A stretch of 12,250 nt of DNA. Source: an uncultured Bacteroidota bacterium. GTDB taxonomy: Bacteria; Bacteroidota; Bacteroidia; 2-12-FULL-35-15. The DNA lies in the NCBI GenBank assembly GCA_903881065.1, contig CAIRRW010000522.1, positions 1 through 12,250 of the forward strand, in the 5' to 3' direction. Made by a program: the position numbers and the translations under genes. Below are positions 6,321 to 12,250 of this stretch, in pieces. The notes below the pieces were generated by a model. That model was not told the DNA's origin. It ran no database searches and worked only from the letters and a program-made list of their open reading frames with translations. Positions within the stretch are counted from its first letter, which is position 1; each line of letters opens with the position of its first letter.

Positions 6321-6467
6321 AGTGCTTTTTACGACATCGCGAGCATTTTTTACAACATCGCAAGTGTTTTTTACAGCATAGTATCCGTTTTTTACGACAT
6401 CGCGTGGGTTATTTATAACATCGCGAGTGTTTTTTATAACATCGCAAAGGCATTCTTTGACCTTGAG
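6321..6467. repeat. Second degenerate 21-bp tandem array, six units plus a decayed seventh
   Basis: Six units of exactly 21 bp run from 6321 to 6446, with the core TTTTTTAYRACATCGC strongly conserved and about five more variable bases (for example GAGCA, CAAGT, TCCG). ACATCG recurs at 6334, 6355, 6397, 6418 and 6439, with GCATAG in phase at 6376. A seventh, decayed unit is at 6447-6467. The sequence is unrelated to the first array, but period and copy number match. A plus-strand frame is open from 6318 to the TGA at 6468-6470 and reads SAFYDIA, SIFYNIA, SVFYSIV, SVFYDIA, WVIYNIA, SVFYNIA, KAFFDLE. A minus-strand frame is open too (6491 to TGA at 6309). Neither has ATG, GTG or TTG. Confidence 0.88.
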
Positions 6468-6595
6468 TGAGTAAAATCCTACACCAAGGATTCAAAAATA
6501 CCTGCTATGATTTCATATTTTATAAAGACATATGCTTTTAATTATTTTTTATCGTCTTAAAAAAATATTTATTTCCTGAAAATCAATAATTATCT

Positions 6596-6603
6596 TAATT
6601 TCG
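6596..6603 (+). promoter_or_regulatory. Possible -7 element (TAATTTCG) for the T9SS-secreted protein
   Basis: TAATTTCG differs from TAnnTTTG at one base and ends 20 nt before the ATG at 6624, a normal leader length in Bacteroidota. A TTTCCTG about 22 bp upstream is a poor -33 match. The region from 6470 to 6623 is otherwise plain AT-rich sequence. Confidence 0.3.
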
Positions 6604-6623
6604 CAAGCATAAATATAAACCCT

Positions 6624-9600
6624 ATGAAAAAGATACTACTCTCTCTTATTGCAGTTATATTATTGCATACATACACACAAGCCCAGGATAGCTGGGCAAA
6701 TGTTGTTGAAGATGGCTTTGGTCTCTCCCAAAATTATTCTATAGCCTCGATGTGTGTTTTTAACGGAATGTTGTATGCTGCCACAGGTACTAACAATGGT
6801 AATATATACAGGAGTGCTACAGGTAATGCAAATACATGGTCAAATGTATTTGCCAATTACAATTCTGCAACATCTTTGGTTACTACTACTCAAGGCGGCG
6901 GCAATATGTATGTTTCGGCAGCGGAAACGTATTCCATGTCAGTTGTGTATCGCACTCCGGATGGAACAAATTGGACTCCTTATTTTACTTCATACTCTAA
7001 CACTATTCCGTTCGTAATTCCTTTTAGTGGAAGCGGGACAACAGATTCGATGTATGTGGTTGTAAATAATTATGCAGGAAGTACTTTATATAAATCAGCT
7101 TATGATAGTAACGATCCTTCGCATTATACTAGTGCTTGGACATCTCCTTTGGATTTTAATGTTGCTCAGTCCAACATATATATTTATACTTATTGTACTC
7201 ATAATAGTAAATTGTATTTGGGAACAAATGATTTATCTGCACTCATATATTATTCAAATGATGGTAATACATGGGTAGCTGATAGTAATTTTCATACGGC
7301 GAACATCAGTAATATTTCTGCAATGATATCCTATGGCGGTTACTTATATGTTGCGGCAGATACATCAGGAGTGCCTGCTATTTGGCGAACTAATAATGAT
7401 ACTGCTTTTACATTTGTTACCTCGTTTCCTAGTTACACTGGAATAACAAACTTTACTGTTGCAAACGGACAATTATGGGTTGCGCTTTCAGGAAATATTT
7501 TCGGAACTCATGGAGCAATAATGAAAAGCAGTGATGGTTTAACATTTACATATTCGAACGCAAATGGATTTGGTTTAGAAAATGAAAGTGGCAATGAAGG
7601 AAACTTTGCTATTTTTAAAAACAACCTTTATTATGGAGACAACTATAATCCTTCTTCGGGTTATAAATCTCTAAATAGTGATGGTGGGCAGATCTGGAGA
7701 TATTGCCTTGGTTCACAAACTCCAAAAGTAAATCTTGGTGCGGATCAAATCCTTTGCAGTAATAATACTGTTACACTTGACGCCGGTACTGGATTTACAT
7801 CTTATTTATGGTGTTCGGAAGATACTACTCAGACTGTTATTGCATCTAATCCGGGCAGTAATCCTTACTATGTTTCAGTGTGTAATGCAAGCGGATGTTA
7901 TAGTTCAGATACAGTAAATATAAATCTTGTTGCTTTACCCAATGCTCCTGTTTTAACTCCTGACACTACAATATGTCATGGCAATGCGGTTACACTCAAT
8001 GCACATGATTCATTAATTGATAAACCGGCTTTGGATCTTATGGCTGATAATGCGTACCTCAAAAGTAGAGATTATACTGCTTTAATGAATAATGTGGATG
8101 AATCCATGACAATTGAAATGTGGTTTAAAGCGAATGATCAAGGAGTACTGGTTGTGGAGGAAGACTCGACTGGATATTTATTTTATGACAACCAATTGGA
8201 GATTTCGTCTGCAGGTGTTTTATATGGAAGAGTTCAGGGATTGCCGGTTGATACCATCGGCACAGTTACATTTGGAACGTGGAATCATGTAGCATTGAGA
8301 TACGATAAATCATTACTAAAATTAGATGGGGTACTAAATGGTGCGTCACCCGTTGTCTCCACTTCTGGTACTCGAATTGCACCATGGAATTATGGGTACT
8401 CCCAGGGATATAACTTTGGAGCTGCTTCCTATAATTATAATCCAATTACTACATCCTCCCCTTTTAATGGATTGATGCGTGATATACGCATTTGGAATTA
8501 TGCACGTAATGATGCAGATATTGCACTTTATAAGGATTCAACTATTGCAGGTAATTCACCAGGATTGGTTGCTAATTATTTATGCAATGAAGGTACTGGC
8601 AATATAGCGCACGACCATAGTGTTAATGGTTTAAATGATACTTTAAAAGGAGGTTCGACTATCGGCAGTCAATTTATATTACCTCCAGTTTACAGTTGGT
8701 TACCTATTACAGGATTGAATACTGCAACAGGAAATACAGTAATTTCTACTCCGGTAGCTACTACCACTTATACAGTAAGTTGTACTAATGCTTTTGGTTG
8801 TAGCAACTCATCGTCAGTAACTGTTACTGTTCCACACCCACAGATAAGTCCTGTTTCATCAAGTGTTTGCCTGAATAATAGTGTTAATTATACCAATACT
8901 GGAACTGTAACTGATAGTACACATTGGTTTGTAAGTGGAAGTTTTTCTTTATCAGATGTATCCTTTTCTTATACTTCATTAGCTGTAGGTACTCAGAATG
9001 TTTTACTTATAGGGTTCACTCATTCTTGTGTTGATAGTTCATCTACTACACTTACTGTAAATCCAAGTCCTACATCGATTGCCACATCTGGGCAAATTGT
9101 TTGCTACGGTGATACAGTAACATTTGTAGATACAATAAGTGGAGGAACAGCGCCGTTTACATATTTATGGTACAACGGAACAAATACATACACAACACCT
9201 GTTCTTTCTGTTCCAGCAGTATTGGCCGGTGACGTTTCTGTAACAGCCAAAGATATAAATGGGTGCGTTACCAATGCTTCAACTTCATTAGGAACGATAC
9301 CACTAACAGATATTTATGGACACATTACTTATTCAGGAGGCCCAGTGTTGCATGCTTCTGCCAAGCTATATCATTATGTGAGTCATTTAACCCACTTCGT
9401 ACTAGTGGATAGCGTGGTGGTAAATTCTACAACAGGTATGTACCATTTTGCAGGAGTTTATCATAGCGAATATCTGATAAAAGTATTTGCGGACACAACT
9501 ATTTATCCTTCATTAGTGCCTACGTATTATGGTAATTCGTACTTATGGACATTGGCTACTCATGTACTTCATAATTGCAGTACAACAGATACATTGGATA

Positions 9601-10262
9601 TTACTATGGTAGAACCTGCTGCGGTTGCTCATGGTGCAGGTTACCTTCGGGGAAGAGTAGTAGAGGGTGTTGGATTCGGAGCAAAGAATATTGGCGATCC
9701 TGTTCCTGGCATTGATATAAAAATAGGGCATAATCCCGGAGGGCAAATGGTTACAAGCACAACTACGTCCCCGCTTACTTCTGCCGATCATGGTGGATAT
9801 TATTATTTCACCAATGTTGATACTGGTAGCTATGTGATATATGTTGATATACCAGGGCTTGGCAGGGATTCGTCTTATACATTCAGCGTAACACCAACAA
9901 ATGAAACATTCCTTTATCTTGATTATATAGTGGATTCGGCATTGATACGTATTGTGCCGAACGCTGGGGTGGGAATAAGTAATCCAGAAACAGCAATGGA
10001 AAACAAATTCGGTATTTACCCGAATCCGACTAAAGGTAATACTATAATAGAATATACAACTACGAAGGATGCAGACGTGAATCTGAAAGTATATGATGTG
10101 TTGGGTAATCTCATAAAATCTATTGTAAATACGCGACAGCAGGAAGGAAAATATAGTTACACGATTAATAGTGATGCCGATAAATTGAAGGCGGGAGTAT
10201 ATTTCGTTACTTTAATTATTGATGGTAAATCTACTTCACAGCGATTTGTGGTGATAGATTAG
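6624..10262 (+). CDS. Large secreted multidomain protein with type IX secretion sorting domain
   Basis: The 1212-residue product begins with a signal peptide (MKKILLSLIAVILLHTYTQA, cleavage about residue 20-21). Residues about 25-360 look like a beta-propeller with degenerate Asp-box-like repeats (RTPDGTNW, YSNDGNTW, KSSDGLTF). An Ig-like/PKD-like domain follows (about 368-436). A second one appears split: its first strands (441-462, TICHGNAVTL) and last part (688-737, YSWLPITGL and TTYTVSC) flank a LamG/concanavalin-like domain (463-687, with MTIEMWF, GTWNHVALRYD, MRDIRIWNYAR). Then come Ig-like domains (740-815, 818-890), two carboxypeptidase-regulatory/SpaA-like domains (897-996, 1003-1108) and a C-terminal T9SS sorting domain (1117-1212, IYPNPTKGN, LKVYDVLGN, GVYFV). 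It should cross the outer membrane by T9SS and end up on the cell surface or outside. No catalytic motif is visible, so adhesion or carbohydrate/protein binding is a guess. It converges on the next gene with a 29-bp gap. Confidence 0.92.
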   Translation: MKKILLSLIAVILLHTYTQAQDSWANVVEDGFGLSQNYSIASMCVFNGMLYAATGTNNGNIYRSATGNANTWSNVFANYNSATSLVTTTQGGGNMYVSAAETYSMSVVYRTPDGTNWTPYFTSYSNTIPFVIPFSGSGTTDSMYVVVNNYAGSTLYKSAYDSNDPSHYTSAWTSPLDFNVAQSNIYIYTYCTHNSKLYLGTNDLSALIYYSNDGNTWVADSNFHTANISNISAMISYGGYLYVAADTSGVPAIWRTNNDTAFTFVTSFPSYTGITNFTVANGQLWVALSGNIFGTHGAIMKSSDGLTFTYSNANGFGLENESGNEGNFAIFKNNLYYGDNYNPSSGYKSLNSDGGQIWRYCLGSQTPKVNLGADQILCSNNTVTLDAGTGFTSYLWCSEDTTQTVIASNPGSNPYYVSVCNASGCYSSDTVNINLVALPNAPVLTPDTTICHGNAVTLNAHDSLIDKPALDLMADNAYLKSRDYTALMNNVDESMTIEMWFKANDQGVLVVEEDSTGYLFYDNQLEISSAGVLYGRVQGLPVDTIGTVTFGTWNHVALRYDKSLLKLDGVLNGASPVVSTSGTRIAPWNYGYSQGYNFGAASYNYNPITTSSPFNGLMRDIRIWNYARNDADIALYKDSTIAGNSPGLVANYLCNEGTGNIAHDHSVNGLNDTLKGGSTIGSQFILPPVYSWLPITGLNTATGNTVISTPVATTTYTVSCTNAFGCSNSSSVTVTVPHPQISPVSSSVCLNNSVNYTNTGTVTDSTHWFVSGSFSLSDVSFSYTSLAVGTQNVLLIGFTHSCVDSSSTTLTVNPSPTSIATSGQIVCYGDTVTFVDTISGGTAPFTYLWYNGTNTYTTPVLSVPAVLAGDVSVTAKDINGCVTNASTSLGTIPLTDIYGHITYSGGPVLHASAKLYHYVSHLTHFVLVDSVVVNSTTGMYHFAGVYHSEYLIKVFADTTIYPSLVPTYYGNSYLWTLATHVLHNCSTTDTLDITMVEPAAVAHGAGYLRGRVVEGVGFGAKNIGDPVPGIDIKIGHNPGGQMVTSTTTSPLTSADHGGYYYFTNVDTGSYVIYVDIPGLGRDSSYTFSVTPTNETFLYLDYIVDSALIRIVPNAGVGISNPETAMENKFGIYPNPTKGNTIIEYTTTKDADVNLKVYDVLGNLIKSIVNTRQQEGKYSYTINSDADKLKAGVYFVTLIIDGKSTSQRFVVID

Positions 10263-10291
10263 CAGAAGTTTAACTGTAATATCAGCGGGAC

Positions 10292-10915
10292 TTATTTATA
10301 ATCCTCTACTAGAATCTCCTTATTGCAAAACGGATACTCATATTCAATTTGGTTTGAAGCCACAATAATTAACCGGTTCTTGGAATAATCATTCACCAAT
10401 CGCTGATACCAGTCTATTGCTTTTTTATCAAGATTGGATGTTGGCTCATCAAGAAGCAGCAAAGGAGAATTGCACAATACAGCTAAAGCCAATCGAACAC
10501 GCTGTTTCATCCCCGAGGAATAATATTTCAATTGTTTTTTCTTCGCTTTGTCAAGTTCAGTAATCTCAATAATTTGCTTTGTAGCTAAGCCATTATAAAA
10601 AGGTTTGAACTTTGCTTGAAACTCTATGGATTCAATAAATGTAAACTCTTCGTATAATTCGAGATAAGGAGCGGCAAAACTGAGATATTTGAAAATATTT
10701 TCTTCTTCTATAGTTTTTAATTCGGCATTTTTATATTCTATTTTGCCTTCCGAAGGAATTAAATTACCTGCAATTACCTGTAACAATGTTGATTTCCCCG
10801 AACCATTGGCTCCAAGAATAACGTAATTGTTTTCGCTGGCGAATTCATAATCTACTTTACGAAATATCCATTCGTAATTATAGCGTTTGCCGATGTTTGA
10901 TAAAGTAATATTCAC
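10292..10915 (-). CDS. ABC transporter ATP-binding protein with atypical Q- and H-loops
   Basis: This 207-residue ABC ATPase has Walker A GANGSGKST (35-43), signature YSSGMKQR (132-139) and Walker B LLLLDEPTSNLD (152-163). Two usual residues are absent: the Q-loop region reads YLSFAAPYLELYEE where a Gln is expected, and the switch histidine position is Asn188 (IIVASNQ). ATP binding is clear. The hydrolysis cycle may differ, or this may be a subfamily trait; I recall similar CcmA-like ATPases in Bacteroidota, but that is memory, not a search. It is an orphan, with no permease beside it. The start is GTG at 10915, the only start that keeps the conserved first strand (MNITLSNIGKRY); it sits 6 nt after a -7-like TAGTTTTA. 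It is divergent from kynureninase, with a 97-bp gap. Transported substrate is unknown. Confidence 0.9.
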   Translation of the reverse strand: MNITLSNIGKRYNYEWIFRKVDYEFASENNYVILGANGSGKSTLLQVIAGNLIPSEGKIEYKNAELKTIEEENIFKYLSFAAPYLELYEEFTFIESIEFQAKFKPFYNGLATKQIIEITELDKAKKKQLKYYSSGMKQRVRLALAVLCNSPLLLLDEPTSNLDKKAIDWYQRLVNDYSKNRLIIVASNQIEYEYPFCNKEILVEDYK

Positions 10916-10921
10916 AGGTCG

Positions 10922-10929
10922 TAAAACTA
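10922..10929 (-). promoter_or_regulatory. Possible -7 element (TAGTTTTA) for the ABC ATPase
   Basis: TAGTTTTA on the minus strand is one mismatch from TAnnTTTG and ends 6 nt before the GTG start, implying a nearly leaderless mRNA. No -33 element is evident. Confidence 0.3.
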
Positions 10930-10979
10930 CTAAAATTTAGCAGAGCAGATTAAGACTAACGATGTTTCAATAATTAAAC

Positions 10980-10987
10980 TATTTTTG
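10980..10987 (+). promoter_or_regulatory. Bacteroidota-type -7 element (TATTTTTG) for kynureninase
   Basis: TATTTTTG matches TAnnTTTG exactly and ends 25 nt before the kynureninase ATG, a normal position. A -33 TTG is not clear; ATGTTT around 10962-10967 is the nearest, at short spacing. Confidence 0.45.
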
Positions 10988-11005
10988 TTTTCCTAATTAG
11001 AAAAA
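10988..11005. promoter_or_regulatory. Near-perfect 18-bp palindrome in the kynureninase leader
   Basis: TTTTCCTAATTAGAAAAA has 8 of 9 base pairs symmetrical, with one C/A mismatch, around the central octamer CTAATTAG. It lies directly between the -7 element and the ATG at 11013, where a bound repressor would block early transcription. AT-rich leaders give such symmetry by chance, so confidence is low. Confidence 0.25.
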
Positions 11006-11012
11006 TACAGAA

Positions 11013-12250
11013 ATGAATTATCAGAATACAGAAACGTTTGCAAGAGAAATGGATGAGAAAGATAGCTTGAAAGGCTATCGTGATAAGTTTTATTTCCCGA
11101 TGATGCATGGCAAAAAAACTATTTACTTTACAGGTAATTCATTGGGTTTGCAGCCTGTTACCACGCAGGATTATGTGTTGAACGAATTGGAAGACTGGGC
11201 AACATTTGGAGTTGAAGGACATTTTCATGCTCGTAATAAATGGCTTACTTATCATGAACAATTTGCTGAACCTGTTGCAAAAATAGTTGGGGCGTTACCA
11301 ACTGAAATTGTTGTTATGAATCAGCTTACAGTGAATTTACATCTGCTTATGGTAAGTTTCTACCGCCCTACTGAAAAGCGATTCAAAATAATTTGTGAAG
11401 CAAAAGCATTTCCATCTGATCAATATGCAATGCAAAGTCAGGTAAAGTTTCATGGATATAATCCAGAAGATGCAATTATAGAAGTAGCGCCGCGAGAAGG
11501 AGAACACAGTATTCGTCATGAAGATATAATTGCTACTATAGATAAAAATAAAGATTCAGTAGCATTGATTTTGTTTGGAGGCGTAAATTATTACAACGGA
11601 CAAGTGTTTAACATGAAGGCTATAACAGAGGCCGGGCATAAGGTTGGAGCATTTGTAGGATTTGATTTGGCACATGCAGCTGGTAATTTAAAAATGGAAC
11701 TGCATAACTGGAATGTTGATTTTGCGTGCTGGTGTTCGTATAAATATTTAAACTCCGGACCTGGTGGAGTTTCGGGAGTTTATATTAATGAACGACATGT
11801 AACCGATAAAGATATTCCTCGCTTTGCGGGCTGGTGGGGACATGACAAAGGAACCCGTTTTAAAATGGATAAGGATTTTGTTCCTATCCCTTCTGCCGAA
11901 GCCTGGCAAATGAGCAATGCACCTGTGCTTTCAATGGCGGCTCACAAAGCTTCTGTAGATATTTTTGATGAAGTGGGAATAGATGCTTTGGTTGCAAAAG
12001 CGGAACTTCTGACAGGATATCTTGAGTTTATTATTGATGATATAAATAAATCATTGGAACAAAAGCTGGAGATAATTACTCCGAGAGATAAATCTCAAAG
12101 AGGTTGTCAACTATCGATTGTAGCTCACGGAAGAGGAAAAGATTTGTTTAATAAATTAACTGAAGCAGGTGTTATTTCCGATTGGCGAGAACCGAATGTT
12201 ATACGCTGTGCGCCTGTACCATTATACAATTCGTTTGAAGATGTGTATAG
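11013..12250 (+). CDS. kynU: Kynureninase, partial (last residues beyond the window)
   Basis: This PLP enzyme cleaves kynurenine to anthranilate and alanine (or 3-hydroxykynurenine to 3-hydroxyanthranilate) in tryptophan catabolism. The frame runs 412 complete codons from the ATG at 11013 to the right edge without a stop. The family is about 420-430 residues, so only the tail is missing. Diagnostic parts are YFTGNSLGLQP near the N-terminus, GHFHARNKWLTYHE, GFDLAHAAGN with Asp218 as the probable PLP-nitrogen ligand, CWCSYKYLNSGPGG with the PLP-binding Lys244, and FAGWWGHDKGTRFKM, followed by the C-terminal domain with RGCQLS and ISDWREPNVIRCAPVPLYN. All are typical of KynU. A -7 element and a near-palindrome precede it. 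Other kynurenine genes such as kmo could lie beyond the edge; none is in view. Confidence 0.96.
   Translation, partial: MNYQNTETFAREMDEKDSLKGYRDKFYFPMMHGKKTIYFTGNSLGLQPVTTQDYVLNELEDWATFGVEGHFHARNKWLTYHEQFAEPVAKIVGALPTEIVVMNQLTVNLHLLMVSFYRPTEKRFKIICEAKAFPSDQYAMQSQVKFHGYNPEDAIIEVAPREGEHSIRHEDIIATIDKNKDSVALILFGGVNYYNGQVFNMKAITEAGHKVGAFVGFDLAHAAGNLKMELHNWNVDFACWCSYKYLNSGPGGVSGVYINERHVTDKDIPRFAGWWGHDKGTRFKMDKDFVPIPSAEAWQMSNAPVLSMAAHKASVDIFDEVGIDALVAKAELLTGYLEFIIDDINKSLEQKLEIITPRDKSQRGCQLSIVAHGRGKDLFNKLTEAGVISDWREPNVIRCAPVPLYNSFEDVY

Noticed and set aside
6112..6363. TTG-started 83-codon minus-strand frame between creD and the second array
   Set aside because: Its first third is the 21-bp array read in a third frame, giving a Cys/Lys/Arg-rich string. 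The rest has no domain, no ATG and no ribosome site. It is more likely chance openness in AT-rich DNA.
6309..6491. Minus-strand heptad frame through array 2 (CDVIKNT, RDVINNP, RDVVKNG and so on)
   Set aside because: It is open over all six units but has no ATG, GTG or TTG, and differences between units fall as often at first and second as at third codon positions. The plus-strand frame fits coding better, so I did not call this as a gene.
10263..10291. Bidirectional terminator in the 29-bp gap between the converging T9SS and ABC genes
   Set aside because: No stem of useful length and no T tract are visible in the gap. Termination may occur inside the opposing genes or be Rho-dependent.

Overview
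The window looks like chromosomal DNA of an AT-rich member of the Bacteroidota. The evidence is a 1212-residue secreted protein with a type IX secretion C-terminal sorting domain, TAnnTTTG-like promoter elements in place of E. coli-type boxes, almost no Shine-Dalgarno sequences, and Bacteroidota-style versions of CreD, a VLCAD-like acyl-CoA dehydrogenase and kynureninase. No phage, transposase, tRNA, rRNA or CRISPR array was seen.

Layout: 1-1050 (minus) is the N-terminal 350 codons of a MATE efflux protein that runs off the left edge. 1203-1895 (minus) is a single-gene unit for a protein of unknown function, with a good intrinsic terminator at 1141-1173. 1896-2350 is non-genic and holds a six-unit, 21-bp-period tandem array (2058-2183). 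2351-6002 (minus) is a three-gene block read creD, then acyl-CoA dehydrogenase, then O6-alkylguanine-DNA alkyltransferase. The first two genes are 12 bp apart. An 18-bp perfect palindrome and a terminator hairpin separate the second from the third. 6003-6623 is non-genic and holds a second, unrelated 21-bp-period array (6321-6446 plus a decayed unit). 6624-10262 (plus) is the large T9SS-secreted multidomain protein. It converges on 10292-10915 (minus), an orphan ABC ATPase. That ATPase is divergent from 11013-12250 (plus), a kynureninase missing only its last residues at the right edge.

The genes are mostly housekeeping or catabolic: lipid oxidation, DNA alkylation repair, tryptophan/kynurenine catabolism, drug efflux and envelope functions. 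They do not form one obvious pathway. The most unusual content is non-genic: two arrays of different sequence, each of six 21-bp units (126 bp), on either side of the creD-ACAD-ogt block. Because 21 is a multiple of 3 and of about two helical turns, each array has long open frames encoding heptapeptide repeats and would also place a bound protein on one DNA face. Neither array has a convincing start codon, so coding is not established. Also worth attention are a LamG-like domain nested inside an Ig-like domain of the secreted protein, a terminator that sits directly on the ogt start, and an ABC ATPase lacking the usual Q-loop glutamine and switch histidine.
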